From the NCBI RefSeq assembly GCF_947498095.1, contig NZ_CANMJE010000004.1, positions 62,001-126,000 on the forward strand: 64,000 nt of DNA. The letters run 5' to 3'. The notes below the pieces were generated by a model that had not been told where the DNA came from, ran no database searches, and was given only the letters and a program-made list of their open reading frames with translations. This DNA comes from an uncultured Shimia sp. GTDB lineage: Bacteria; Pseudomonadota; Alphaproteobacteria; Rhodobacterales; Rhodobacteraceae. Of the stretch, positions 7,515 through 16,267 are shown piece after piece (position 1 is the first letter of the stretch; every line of letters begins with the position of its first letter). Position numbers and translations under genes: made by a program.

Positions 7515-8894
7515 CTAGTGGACCCGTGCTCCTTGCCGGTTCAACTCGGACTGGATTGAGGTGATCTCGATCTCTTCCAATTCACGATTGGATTTGATCG
7601 ACAGGGCCGCCGCGACGCCTGCGCCCTGCCCGATCACCGCGCAACACGCCATGTTGCGGGTGGCGGCATGGGCATATTTTTCGCCTCCCGTCGCCCGACC
7701 CGACACCAACAGGTTCTTCACCTTTCCGGGCAAGAGGTTGCGATAGGGGATCTCAAAGTACCGCCCCGTGGTGGGCAGGATCAGAGTACCGTAGCCATCG
7801 ATAAACTCCGGGAAGATGCCGATGGAATCCTCGAACCGTCCCTGCTCGCGCGCATCTTCATTGGTCATGATGTACTGCGTGGTCACCTTGCGCGTGTCTC
7901 GAATGCCGAGGGTCATACCAAAGTTTCGCAGCCGGATGTTCTCGCATCCCGGCGTGAAGGCCCGCAGCGCCTCAATCGCCAGCATGGCTTGACGCCGCCC
8001 TTCGATCTCATTTGCCGTCAGGTCGTCAGGGTCGGTGCCATCACAACCCGCCAAATGGATCAGGTTCATATAGGTCAGCTCGCCCGTGTCATGGGCCGCC
8101 CCCCATGTGCCAGCGATGGTGTTCAGATGCGGCGGGATCATGCCCGCCTCAATCGCTCGGGCAAAAGGCTTGTGCAGGAAAGGCGAGAACATCTCGTCCT
8201 CTTTACCAGTGGTTTCGATGTTCCATTCACCACCACCGCCCCAGTCTTTATAGGTCTGCGGGTCCGCTTTGACGCCTTGGATGAACCTGTCTTTGTCGAT
8301 ACCTGCGACATGAAACATCACCGAGGCCGCCATCAGATCTTCGCGTGGCGCCTTGGTTGTTGGCGCGCCGGCGCGGTGGGCAACGTCAGCGTCTCCGGTG
8401 GCATCGATCACCCGCTTGGCCAGAATCGCCTCGCGCCCGGCTTTGCTCTCGGTGATGATGCCAGTGATCATATCGCCTGCCATGATCGGCGCCACGAAAG
8501 ACCGGTGCAACATGGGATGAATGCCTGCGTCTTCCACCATGCGGTCGGCGACCAGTTTGAACCCTTCACTGTCGATCTCATAACTCAGGGACTGGCTTTC
8601 AGGCACGGCGGCACCTGCTGCCTTGGCCGCCTCTTCGAACTCTCGTGCAATTCCATCGGATTCCACGGTTTGTTCGTGTCGATACCAATGCATGCCCTCA
8701 ACCCCGACAACCGTGATGTTGCCCCCAAAACAGCCAAACCGTTCAACCAGGGTCACAGCCACACCTGCACGCGCCGCAGCCAGGGCGGCGGACAGGCCAC
8801 CGGGCCCTGATCCGACGACCAGAACATCGGTTTCGTGGATCACATCAATGTCGCGGGCGGGTTCAGTAATCTTACGCATTGGCGCAGGTTGCAT
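7515..8894 (-). CDS. FAD-dependent oxidoreductase
   Basis: A 459-residue flavoprotein of the FAD_oxidored family (fumarate reductase/thiazole-synthase-like fold). The dinucleotide-binding motif VLVVGSGPGGLSAALAAARAG is at about residues 24-44, followed by VERFGCFGGN, typical of this family. RVIDATGDADVAHRAGAP supplies the second FAD contact. GRATGGEKYAHAATRNMACC near the C-terminus closes the site and is close to that of putative pyridine or tricarballylate-type dehydrogenases. The substrate is unknown. There is no signal peptide. It stands alone on the minus strand. Confidence 0.85.
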   Translation of the reverse strand: MQPAPMRKITEPARDIDVIHETDVLVVGSGPGGLSAALAAARAGVAVTLVERFGCFGGNITVVGVEGMHWYRHEQTVESDGIAREFEEAAKAAGAAVPESQSLSYEIDSEGFKLVADRMVEDAGIHPMLHRSFVAPIMAGDMITGIITESKAGREAILAKRVIDATGDADVAHRAGAPTTKAPREDLMAASVMFHVAGIDKDRFIQGVKADPQTYKDWGGGGEWNIETTGKEDEMFSPFLHKPFARAIEAGMIPPHLNTIAGTWGAAHDTGELTYMNLIHLAGCDGTDPDDLTANEIEGRRQAMLAIEALRAFTPGCENIRLRNFGMTLGIRDTRKVTTQYIMTNEDAREQGRFEDSIGIFPEFIDGYGTLILPTTGRYFEIPYRNLLPGKVKNLLVSGRATGGEKYAHAATRNMACCAVIGQGAGVAAALSIKSNRELEEIEITSIQSELNRQGARVH

Positions 8895-8969
8895 AGCGCC
8901 AGCATCCTGTTCAAGTAAAAATCAAACCCGGAAACTGCACCCTCTAACGGACAGCTCGAGCACCCACGC

Positions 8970-9281
8970 TTAGTCCGTTGCGCCCGAGACCGATAAACCG
9001 GTTCCATCAGGTGTGTTCAGGTCATTTGGATCCGGGATGGGGATCGTTTTGTCCTTCACAATGCGTCCGCTCTTAGGGTCAATCACTACAATTCGGACGT
9101 GCGTATCTGTGTAGCCATAAACCTTGTCCCGACCAAACAGGGTCTTTTTCAAACGGATCCAGATGGCGCCGTCATCAATCATCTCTTGCTGCATGGCCGC
9201 AACGGTGGTGGTCTCGGCCAAAGCCCGGATTGGCAACAGGCTCACGGCCAGACACAGAATAATCAGAACACGTTGGAACAT
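8970..9281 (-). CDS. Small secreted protein of unknown function
   Basis: A 103-residue protein starting MFQRVLIILCLAVSLLPIRALAE, a clear signal peptide cleaved after ALA, so periplasmic. The mature part has one recognisable pattern, GAIWIRLKKTLFGRDKVYGYTDTHVRIVVIDP, which looks like short beta strands. I do not recognise a family. It starts 26 bases downstream of the trpB stop on the same strand and is likely transcribed with it, without an evident functional link. Confidence 0.75.
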   Translation of the reverse strand: MFQRVLIILCLAVSLLPIRALAETTTVAAMQQEMIDDGAIWIRLKKTLFGRDKVYGYTDTHVRIVVIDPKSGRIVKDKTIPIPDPNDLNTPDGTGLSVSGATD

Positions 9282-9307
9282 ATGGTCCCCTATTGGCCGG
9301 TGGGCCG

Positions 9308-10561
9308 TCAATCGATACTGCGGCCCTCGGTGTCGGACATATCGAAATTCAGGAACCGCGCCACGGTTTGAACGTCCTTGTCGCCGCGTCCGCACATGTT
9401 CATCACCAGCACATGGTCTTTGGGCAATGTCGGCGCAATTTTCATCACGTGGGCAAGAGCGTGGCAGGGTTCCAATGCGGGAATGATACCTTCTTGAGCG
9501 CAGCAGAATTGGAACGCTTCCAGCGCCTCTTTGTCGGTGATCGACACATATTGCGCGCGGCCTGTTTCATGCAGCCATGAATGCTCTGGCCCGATGCCCG
9601 GGTAATCCAGACCTGCCGAGATCGAATAGCCTTCGAGGATTTGCCCGTCGTCATCCTGCAACAGATAGGTGCGGTTGCCGTGCAGCACACCGGGGCGCCC
9701 ACCGGTCAGCGAGGCGCAATGCTCCATGTCGTCGTTAACACCCTTGCCGCCGGCCTCAACGCCGATGATGTTCACTGAAGGATCGTCAAGGAAAGGGTGG
9801 AACAGCCCCATCGCGTTCGACCCACCGCCGATCGCGGCGATCACGGTGTCAGGCAAGGCGCCTTCCCCTTCATACTCAGGGAGTTGCTCTTTCACTTCCT
9901 TGCCGATGATCGACTGGAAATCACGCACCATCGCGGGATAAGGGTGCGGCCCCGCCACTGTGCCAATGCAATAAAAGGTATCGCGCACATTGGTCACCCA
10001 ATCGCGCAGCGCGTCATTCATGGCGTCCTTGAGCGTGCCACGGCCAGAGGTCACCGGGATCACCTCGGCGCCTAAAAGGCGCATGCGGAACACGTTGGGG
10101 GCCTGACGCTGCACATCATGTGCACCCATGTAGACAATGCATTTGAGGCCAAACTTGGCGCAGACCGTGGCCGTTGCCACGCCATGCTGCCCGGCGCCGG
10201 TTTCGGCGATAATCCTGGTCTTACCCATGCGGCGCGCCAGAATGATCTGACCCAGCACGTTGTTGATCTTGTGGGCACCTGTGTGGTTCAGTTCGTCCCG
10301 CTTCAGGTAAATCTTGGCGCCACCTAATGTTTCGGTCGTGCGCTCGGCGAAATATAGCGGGCTGGGGCGTCCAACGTAGTTTTTCCAAAGATCGTCCATC
10401 TCGGCCCAGAAGGTCGGGTCGGTCTTGGCCTTTTCATATTCGGCCTCAAGATCCAGGATCAGCGGCATCAGGGTTTCCGAGACAAAGCGCCCGCCAAAAT
10501 CCCCAAACCGGCCCTTTTCATCGGGACCATTCATAAAGCTGTTGAACAGATCATCGGCCAT
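9308..10561 (-). CDS. trpB: Tryptophan synthase beta chain
   Basis: The PLP enzyme that joins indole and serine to make tryptophan, 417 residues. [15 protein letters not shown] carries the PLP lysine near residue 92. [22 protein letters not shown] and CGRGDKD form the phosphate and substrate sites. The ATG at 10561 (MADDLFNSF) is chosen because AAGGAAAGG sits just upstream; a longer in-frame start at 10582 would lie inside that site. It follows trpF by 81 bases in the same direction. The alpha subunit gene trpA is on the other strand at the edge of the window. Confidence 0.97.
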   Translation of the reverse strand: MADDLFNSFMNGPDEKGRFGDFGGRFVSETLMPLILDLEAEYEKAKTDPTFWAEMDDLWKNYVGRPSPLYFAERTTETLGGAKIYLKRDELNHTGAHKINNVLGQIILARRMGKTRIIAETGAGQHGVATATVCAKFGLKCIVYMGAHDVQRQAPNVFRMRLLGAEVIPVTSGRGTLKDAMNDALRDWVTNVRDTFYCIGTVAGPHPYPAMVRDFQSIIGKEVKEQLPEYEGEGALPDTVIAAIGGGSNAMGLFHPFLDDPSVNIIGVEAGGKGVNDDMEHCASLTGGRPGVLHGNRTYLLQDDDGQILEGYSISAGLDYPGIGPEHSWLHETGRAQYVSITDKEALEAFQFCCAQEGIIPALEPCHALAHVMKIAPTLPKDHVLVMNMCGRGDKDVQTVARFLNFDMSDTEGRSID

Positions 10562-10642
10562 GTCGTCGCCTTTCCTTTTCACTGAACTTACCTAGAACGC
10601 AGGACAGGACTCGGCAAGCGTAAAGCGTCGCGAAAGCACGCC

Positions 10643-11308
10643 TTAGCGCAGGATTGGAGCACCTTTGCTCACGCCCTTGGCCGCGTCGACAAAAGCCCGG
10701 ATCAGGGCGGCGTCCTTAACCCCCGGCGCGCTTTCCACACCCGAAGCGACATCGACCTGACGTGCCCCGGTCATGCGTATCGCCTCCGCCACATTATCCG
10801 GGGTCAATCCCCCGGCCAGCATCCAAGGACAGGGCCAGTACTTGCGGTTCACCAACCGCCAATCAAAGGCCAGACCGTTGCCGCCGGGCAGCACGGCATT
10901 CTTGGGCGGTTTGGCATCGACCAGAAGTTGATCCGCAACCGCACCATAAGTGGCGATCTGCGTCAGGTCCGCCTCATCCGCGATACCGATGGCCTTGATG
11001 ATCGGCAACCCATAGCGGTGCTTGATCTCGGCCACGCGCTCGGGTGTTTCGCGGCCGTGCAACTGCAACATATCCAGCGGCACCTCGCCGGTGATCCGGT
11101 CCAACGTCTCGTCATCGGCGTTCACCACAAGGCCAACCTTGGCCAGCCCCACGGGTGCTGCCAATGCCAGATCTCGGGCCAGTGCCACATCAGCAAAACG
11201 CGGCGACTTGGGGAAAAAGTTAAAGCCGGCATAATGCGCTCCGGCCTCGGCCACGGCCGCCACCTGATCCAACGCGGTCAGCCCGCATACTTTCACCCGA
11301 ATATCCAT
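10643..11308 (-). CDS. trpF: Phosphoribosylanthranilate isomerase
   Basis: TrpF converts N-(5'-phosphoribosyl)anthranilate to the carboxyphenylamino-deoxyribulose phosphate in tryptophan synthesis. [11 protein letters not shown] sets the start at 11308 and supplies the catalytic Cys. [28 protein letters not shown] and [10 protein letters not shown] are the barrel-end motifs, and VDVASGVE near the C-terminus binds phosphate. The length of 221 residues is normal. It lies between lapA and trpB in one direction, an arrangement common in alphaproteobacteria. Confidence 0.96.
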   Translation of the reverse strand: MDIRVKVCGLTALDQVAAVAEAGAHYAGFNFFPKSPRFADVALARDLALAAPVGLAKVGLVVNADDETLDRITGEVPLDMLQLHGRETPERVAEIKHRYGLPIIKAIGIADEADLTQIATYGAVADQLLVDAKPPKNAVLPGGNGLAFDWRLVNRKYWPCPWMLAGGLTPDNVAEAIRMTGARQVDVASGVESAPGVKDAALIRAFVDAAKGVSKGAPILR

Positions 11309-11391
11309 GCCATCCCCATAAAGACGCAAAGGCAGGAACGCAAACGCCCCTGCCCTTTCAAAGATCAAAAAACTGTAGAGCGACGCAGGCG

Positions 11392-11742
11392 TCAGGAGGC
11401 CTCGTCCAGAATGGCAAGAACGTCGTCTTGCTTGGCCTCACCCCCGCCTTTGATCCGACGGATTTCGCGCTGGGTCTGTTTCAACTCGCGCTGGGTGCGG
11501 TTCTTTTCCGAGCGGTGCTTGTGCTCACGCAGCCACTCCCAGACAAAACCAATCAACAGCCCGACCGCCACGCTCATCAAAATCACGATGAACAGCGGTA
11601 AAGAGATGGAGTGGTTCAGGCCCAGAAGATCCGAAAGCGCATCAGGAAACAGCTTGAGATGAACAAAACCGCGATTGGCCATTGCCACCGAGATCAGGGC
11701 AATGCCCACCACCGCCCAAAAGGCATAGCGAATGTAGCGCAT
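11392..11742 (-). CDS. lapA: LapA-domain membrane protein
   Basis: A 116-residue LapA-family (DUF1049) protein with two membrane segments (about 5-22 and 47-68) and a charged, probably coiled-coil cytoplasmic tail ([20 protein letters not shown]). In E. coli LapA works with LapB in controlling lipopolysaccharide synthesis; that role is inferred here from family only. It starts 3 bases after the ihfB stop, so the two are co-transcribed, and trpF follows. Confidence 0.82.
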   Translation of the reverse strand: MRYIRYAFWAVVGIALISVAMANRGFVHLKLFPDALSDLLGLNHSISLPLFIVILMSVAVGLLIGFVWEWLREHKHRSEKNRTQRELKQTQREIRRIKGGGEAKQDDVLAILDEAS

Positions 11743-11745
11743 AAG

Positions 11746-12027
11746 TTACTTTCCGTTGAGACGGTCGCGCAGCAGCTTTCCGGTCTTAAAGAAGGGCACG
11801 TGCTTTTCCTCGACTTCAACGCTTTCGCCGGTGCGGGGATTGCGCCCCACCCGTGCATCACGCTTCTTGACCGAGAACGCCCCGAAACCGCGCAACTCGA
11901 CGCGGTCGCCGCGAGACATGGCGTCTGTGATTTCGTCAAAGATCGTATTTACGATCCGCTCAACATCCCGTTGATAGAGATGAGGATTTTCATCGGCGAT
12001 TTTTTGAATGAGTTCCGAACGGATCAT
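11746..12027 (-). CDS. ihfB: Integration host factor subunit beta
   Basis: A 93-residue HU/IHF-family protein that bends DNA as a heterodimer with IHF alpha. [17 protein letters not shown] fixes the start at 12027, with GGGAGAC upstream. [19 protein letters not shown] contains the beta arm that inserts into the minor groove, and [15 protein letters not shown] ends the protein. It usually follows rpsA directly; here an SDR gene and a small unknown gene lie in between. Confidence 0.96.
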   Translation of the reverse strand: MIRSELIQKIADENPHLYQRDVERIVNTIFDEITDAMSRGDRVELRGFGAFSVKKRDARVGRNPRTGESVEVEEKHVPFFKTGKLLRDRLNGK

Positions 12028-12273
12028 GTTTTTTTGTCTCCCTGGGCGTGCATGTCTTATCGCTTGCATCCAAGCAACTATAAGAACAATCCCGCAGAAC
12101 GGAAACATTTTGAGGCCCTTAGCAGAAAAATTCCTGCGTGAATCGGTCGGAATCCGGGTTTTCAGCGAAACTTCGCCTGTCTTTGGCGCAAGAGTTCAGC
12201 CCCAAAGCCGTTGTGCCGCGTCGCAGAGAAATTGTTGATTCGGAATGAGAATCTGACCTTGGGGCGCGTGACC

Positions 12274-13026
12274 TTAGCTTCGCAGCGCTGGTAAACCGAC
12301 GCCGGTGGCCTGAAATCCACCATCCGCAGCCAGCACCTGACCCGTGATATAGCTGGCCTGAGGCGAGCACAGGAATGCGATCGCTTCGGCGATTTCGCCC
12401 TCACTCCCATAACGGTTCAAAGGGATGGCGTCGTGATAGGCATCAATGATGTCCTGCGTGTGCACCGCCATCGCCAGTTTGGTCCGTACCGGCCCCGGCG
12501 CGACACAATTGGCGCGAATGCCGTACTCTCCCAACTCGGCCGCCTGCTGCAACGTCAGGTGCACCACAGCCGCCTTGGAGGTGCCATAGGCCACCCGCAA
12601 CGTCGACGCCCGCAACCCAGAGATTGATGCGATATTGACGATGGCGCCCTGACTGCTTTTGAGCAGCGGGGTCGCGGCCTGCGAACACAAGAAAGTGCCA
12701 TCGAGGTTCGTTGCCATGACCTCGCGCCAACGCTGGAAATCGGTCTCGGCGATGGGGCCAAAGTCAGCCACACCGGCATTGTTGACCAAGGCATCCAAGC
12801 GCCCGTGGTGACTGCGCAAGTCGGCAAAGGCCCGGGTGACCTGTTCGGGGTCCGAAATGTCGTAAGGTAGCGCGAAACTGTCTTCGACCTCGCGCACGGC
12901 CGCCATTAGGGCCTCGCGGTCACGATCCAGCATTCCGATGGCCCAGCCGTCCGATTGCAACCGCTTGGCTGTTGCCAGTCCGATCCCGCGAGCCGCACCC
13001 GTCACCAACGCCACTTTTTTGCTCAT
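12274..13026 (-). CDS. Short-chain dehydrogenase/reductase
   Basis: A 250-residue classical SDR. The Rossmann motif TGAARGIG is at about residues 9-16, NNAG near 87, and the active site has Ser in NIASISG and YGTSK around residues 150-154. PGPVRT follows, and the typical ending GQVLAADGGF is present. An aspartate after the second strand (MLDRD) suggests NAD rather than NADP. The substrate is unknown. The start at 13026 is preferred because GAGG lies 6 bases upstream; an ATG at 13044 would have no such site. It interrupts the usual rpsA-ihfB neighbourhood. Confidence 0.88.
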   Translation of the reverse strand: MSKKVALVTGAARGIGLATAKRLQSDGWAIGMLDRDREALMAAVREVEDSFALPYDISDPEQVTRAFADLRSHHGRLDALVNNAGVADFGPIAETDFQRWREVMATNLDGTFLCSQAATPLLKSSQGAIVNIASISGLRASTLRVAYGTSKAAVVHLTLQQAAELGEYGIRANCVAPGPVRTKLAMAVHTQDIIDAYHDAIPLNRYGSEGEIAEAIAFLCSPQASYITGQVLAADGGFQATGVGLPALRS

Positions 13027-13055
13027 CCTAGCCTCGCTCTTCATTTCAACCGCGT

Positions 13056-13463
13056 CTAAGAGACTTCGGCTTCTGCTTCTATTGCGATCTCGCGCCGCAC
13101 TTCGAGGCCGGTGATCCGTGTCATCACAAAGGGCCCACTGAACGGCACGCCCGGATTATTGATGCGCCATTGCCCCTCAATCCGTTTGCCACCTGCGGAC
13201 ACGTGACCGGTATAGTGAATTGGATACTCCCCTCCTCGGGGACTGCCCAGATAGGCCTTGCGAAAGTGCACTTCCATCCCACTGCGGGTTCCGCTGAGTT
13301 CTGCGATCAGCTCTGGCCCTGCGCCCGGCGCAAAGCTGTTGGGTTCCTGCGTCTTCCCCCAGACCACCCCGCCAACATCTATCAGCGTCGCCGTGAACGT
13401 CACCGCATCCTGGGCCTCAAGCCCATAGTCAAACACACCGGTCCAGTCACCACTCAGATCCAT
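13056..13463 (-). CDS. Conserved protein of unknown function
   Basis: A 135-residue protein starting MDLSGDWTGVFDYG, with no signal peptide. Alternating short strands (FTATLIDVGGVVWGKT, GMEVHFRKAYL, IHYTGHVSAGGKRIEGQWRI) suggest a small beta barrel resembling lipocalin-like proteins of unknown role. The fold is a guess from the strand pattern. The frame extends upstream into rpsA, but the ATG at 13463 lies just after the rpsA terminator and is the sensible start. It is 29 bases from the SDR gene and probably co-transcribed with it. Confidence 0.72.
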   Translation of the reverse strand: MDLSGDWTGVFDYGLEAQDAVTFTATLIDVGGVVWGKTQEPNSFAPGAGPELIAELSGTRSGMEVHFRKAYLGSPRGGEYPIHYTGHVSAGGKRIEGQWRINNPGVPFSGPFVMTRITGLEVRREIAIEAEAEVS

Positions 13464-13504
13464 GACTGCAGTTTTCACCGGGGGGCGCGAACCGTCAATC
13501 CCAC

Positions 13505-13536
13505 AAAAAAAGGCCCCCGCATTTGCGAGGGCCTTT
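13505..13536 (-). terminator. Rho-independent terminator of rpsA
   Basis: On the minus strand AAAAGGCCCTCGC, loop AAAT, then GCGGGGGCCTTTTTTT: a stem of about 13 pairs including an A-rich base, ending in seven T residues. It lies 22 bases after the rpsA stop and separates it from the small gene at 13056. Confidence 0.92.
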
Positions 13537-13557
13537 TCTGATGTCTTGGTGCGAGGT

Positions 13558-15240
13558 TTACTCGTCGCCGGACTTGAGCGCTGCGCCCAGGATATCGCCG
13601 AGCGACGCACCGGAGTCCGAAGAGCCATACTGTTCGACGGCTTCTTTTTCTTCGGCGATCTCGCGCGCTTTGATCGACAGACCCAGACGGCGGGTCTTGC
13701 TGTCCACGTTGGTGACACGAACGTCGATCTTGTTGCCGACCGAGAAACGCTCTGGGCGCTGCTCTGCACGGTCACGCGACAGGTCGGAACGACGGATGAA
13801 CGATTTCATGCCTTCGTATTCGACTTCAACGCCGCCATCTTCGATGGCTGTGACTTCAACAGTGATGATCGAACCACGCTTCACGCCGCCAACGGCTTCG
13901 GCGAACTTGTCGCCGCCCAGCGCTTTGATCGAGAGCGAGATACGCTCTTTATCAACGTCGACTTCCGATACAACGGCCTGAACCACGTCGCCTTTGCGGT
14001 AGTTCTGGATCGCGTCTTCGCCACGCTCGTCCCACGAGATGTCGGAGAGGTGAACCATGCCGTCGATCTCGCCGTCGAGGCCAATGAACAGACCAAATTC
14101 GGTGATGTTCTTGACTTCGCCTTCGACCTCGGTGCCCTCGGGGTGTGTTTCTGCAAACACTTCCCATGGGTTGCGCATGGTCTGTTTGAGACCCAGCGAC
14201 ACGCGGCGCTTGGCGCTGTCGATTTCCAGCACCATGACTTCGACTTCTTGCGAGGTCGAGACGATCTTGCCGGGGTGAACGTTCTTTTTGGTCCAGGACA
14301 TTTCCGAGACGTGCACCAGACCTTCAACGCCGGGCTCCAGCTCAACAAAGGCACCGTAGTCGGTGATGTTGGTGACGCGACCGGTGTGTGTCGATTCCAG
14401 TGGGTACTTGGCAGCCACCAGATCCCAAGGATCGTCTTGCAGTTGCTTCATGCCCAGCGAAATGCGGTGGGTTTCCTTGTTGATCTTGATGACCTGTACG
14501 TTGACAGTCTCACCGATCGACAGGATTTCCGAAGGATGGTTCACACGGCGCCATGCCATGTCGGTGACGTGCAACAGCCCGTCAACACCGCCGAGGTCAA
14601 CAAACGCACCGTATTCGGTGATGTTCTTGACCACACCTTCCACGGCCTGACCTTCCGAGAGGTTGCCGATAACTTCGGCGCGCTGTTCGGCGCGGCTCTC
14701 TTCGAGGATGGCGCGACGCGAAACAACGATGTTGCCACGGCGACGGTCCATTTTCAGGATTTGGAACGGCTGCTTCAGACCCATCAGAGGGCCAGCGTCG
14801 CGCACAGGGCGTACGTCAACTTGCGAACCGGGCAAGAAGGCCACGGCACCGCCGAGGTCGACAGTAAAGCCACCTTTGACGCGACCAAAGATTGCGCCTT
14901 CGACGCGGGCGTCGTCTGCGTAAGCTTTTTCCAGGCGATCCCAGGCTTCTTCACGACGAGCCATCTCACGCGAGATAACCGCTTCGCCACGGGCGTTTTC
15001 AGCCGCGCGCAGGAAGACTTCCACTTCGTCGCCAACGGCGATTTCAGGAGCTTCGCCAGGGTTTGCGAATTCTTTCAGATCAACGCGGCCTTCCATTTTG
15101 TAGCCGACGTCGATGATGGCCTGTCCCGCTTCAACTGCGATGACTTTGCCTTTGACAACCGAACCTTCGTTCGGGGTGTCCATTTCGAAGCTTTCATTCA
15201 GGAGGGCTTCGAATTCCTCCATCGATGTGTTTTGAGCCAT
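13558..15240 (-). CDS. rpsA: 30S ribosomal protein S1
   Basis: S1 unwinds and docks mRNA on the small subunit. The 560-residue protein has six S1 (OB-fold) repeats at about residues 25-90, 108-175, 195-263, 280-350, 367-437 and 455-525. Repeats three to five show the typical VKNITEYGAFVDLGGVDGLLH pattern split over consecutive strands. The C-terminal tail is short and acidic. The ATG at 15240 is preceded by GGAACCTGAG. About 290 untranslated bases separate it from the divergent secreted protein. It belongs to the aroA-cmk-rpsA-ihfB neighbourhood. Confidence 0.98.
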   Translation of the reverse strand: MAQNTSMEEFEALLNESFEMDTPNEGSVVKGKVIAVEAGQAIIDVGYKMEGRVDLKEFANPGEAPEIAVGDEVEVFLRAAENARGEAVISREMARREEAWDRLEKAYADDARVEGAIFGRVKGGFTVDLGGAVAFLPGSQVDVRPVRDAGPLMGLKQPFQILKMDRRRGNIVVSRRAILEESRAEQRAEVIGNLSEGQAVEGVVKNITEYGAFVDLGGVDGLLHVTDMAWRRVNHPSEILSIGETVNVQVIKINKETHRISLGMKQLQDDPWDLVAAKYPLESTHTGRVTNITDYGAFVELEPGVEGLVHVSEMSWTKKNVHPGKIVSTSQEVEVMVLEIDSAKRRVSLGLKQTMRNPWEVFAETHPEGTEVEGEVKNITEFGLFIGLDGEIDGMVHLSDISWDERGEDAIQNYRKGDVVQAVVSEVDVDKERISLSIKALGGDKFAEAVGGVKRGSIITVEVTAIEDGGVEVEYEGMKSFIRRSDLSRDRAEQRPERFSVGNKIDVRVTNVDSKTRRLGLSIKAREIAEEKEAVEQYGSSDSGASLGDILGAALKSGDE

Positions 15241-15410
15241 GAGGTCTCAGGTTCCTTTACAAACATTTTTTCGGGCCGCGCGGTTGTCTCCGCCGGTCTT
15301 GGTTTCGTTATGTCCCGGGCCGTTTGACCAAGAAAACGAGTGTGGTGTCACAAACAAACAATTAGGGCCAAAGGATTTCCCTCGGGCCCTACTCACCACA
15401 TCCGCGACTC

Positions 15411-15440
15411 TTGACGGTCTCTGGACAGGGCGCATTTAGA
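15411..15440 (+). promoter_or_regulatory. Possible promoter for the secreted protein at 15532
   Basis: TTGACG (15411-15416) and TTTAGA (15435-15440) with an 18-base spacer, about 90 bases upstream of the plus-strand gene. The match is moderate. The remainder of 15241-15531 is the shared rpsA upstream region, where I see no convincing structured leader. Confidence 0.35.
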
Positions 15441-15531
15441 CCGTTTCGAGCAATGATGCAAGGCCACCTCTTGATTTTGGACAAGTTCGCGCAAGGCGGG
15501 TTGCTCTATGCAAGAGGAAGCACGAACAAAC

Positions 15532-15957
15532 ATGAGACAGATGCACATGACACTTACCAAACGCACCTTTCTGGTCAGCCTTGCGGCCCTGGCTGCTTTG
15601 CCCTCTGCCCTGTTGGCCGAAGGAGACTCGATCCTTGGAGAACAGGATTTCCGCCTGACCTTTACGTTCAACGGTCCCGAAGGAGAATCTGGCACCGTCG
15701 CCGTCGCGCCCGACGATGTGGTGAAAGCTGTGGATATGGGACCAAAATCTGGTCTGCCCTATCTTGCGGACATCGTCGCCACCGAAGCCGCGACCCAGAT
15801 GGCGGGCTTTCCGGTTGATGAGACCCAAGCGCTGGAACTGATCGTGCGCGAAGGCTTGATCGGTGTTGCGCATGGTCGCGTGGCAATCCGTGATTTGCCC
15901 TTTGAGTTAAACGACGCCGGGTGGACCGGGGTTCTTTCCGTGACGCGCCCGGTATAA
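15532..15957 (+). CDS. Small exported protein of unknown function
   Basis: About 141 residues. The N-terminus has several possible Met starts (15532, 15541, 15547) before MTLTKRTFLVSLAALAALPS, an export signal ending ALLAEGD. The KRTFL stretch resembles a Tat motif with Lys for the first Arg, so either Sec or Tat export is possible. The mature domain (about 110 residues) contains LGEQDFRLTFTFNGPEG and AIRDLPFELNDAGWTG, with no recognised family. GAGGAAG about 11 bases upstream favours 15532. It is divergent from rpsA. Confidence 0.7.
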   Translation: MRQMHMTLTKRTFLVSLAALAALPSALLAEGDSILGEQDFRLTFTFNGPEGESGTVAVAPDDVVKAVDMGPKSGLPYLADIVATEAATQMAGFPVDETQALELIVREGLIGVAHGRVAIRDLPFELNDAGWTGVLSVTRPV

Positions 15958-16267
15958 CAAGCAGCGCACTCTGGTGCAGGACGACGTTAACACCGATGCG
16001 CCAGACTGCCCCACGGTTAACCACTGAAAAACGGATCCCGCCCCGATAAAAAGGGGCATTGCGATCTTGCTGGCTTTGCGGAGAAATCCGCTTTCGCACC
16101 GGGCAGACACCCGGCCTCGCGATCCGTCCCTTTGGCGGCCGCCATTTTTCAGACCCATAGCATACACACCACAATCAGGTTGCCCTGCCCGTCAGGCCGC
16201 AACTCGTTTGTCGTGGCCTGTGCACTCACAGTGTGATCGAACATCCTTTTCCGGCTTGTTAAGCGCC
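15958..16267. other. 310-base gene-free interval between convergent genes
   Basis: No credible protein gene. Frames that run through it on the minus strand lack a ribosome binding site and family features. The segment 16031-16127 is strongly self-complementary (separate entry). A 12-bp palindrome (TGGCGGCCGCCA, 16133-16144) followed by TTTTT lies next to it and may help terminate the plus-strand gene. Nothing else stands out. Confidence 0.6.
16027..16127 (-). ncRNA. Candidate structured RNA ending in a U-run
   Basis: On the minus strand, ACGGATC (16127-16121) pairs with GATCCGT (16037-16031) in a 7-bp closing helix that enters TTTT directly. Three hairpins lie inside: CCGGG/CCCGG (16114-16110 with 16103-16099, 6-base loop), GCGGA/TCCGC (16091-16087 with 16082-16078, 4-base loop) and GCCCC/GGGGC (16057-16053 with 16044-16040, 8-base U-rich loop). 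The multibranch form with a U-run is what a small RNA or a 3'-UTR-derived RNA of the gene at 16268 would show. It does not have tRNA arms or a T-loop. No clear promoter was found. Confidence 0.35.

Noticed and set aside
7668-8810. A 380-codon open frame opposite the FAD oxidoreductase
   Set aside because: The other strand has clear FAD-binding motifs; this frame has none.
13462-15327. A 621-codon open frame opposite rpsA
   Set aside because: It is a shadow of the GC-rich S1 gene: no ribosome binding site, no family pattern, and the opposite strand has six clear S1 domains.
16027-16127. tRNA gene
   Set aside because: The acceptor-like helix and first arm are suggestive, but there is no T-loop sequence, no 7-base anticodon loop and no CCA context.
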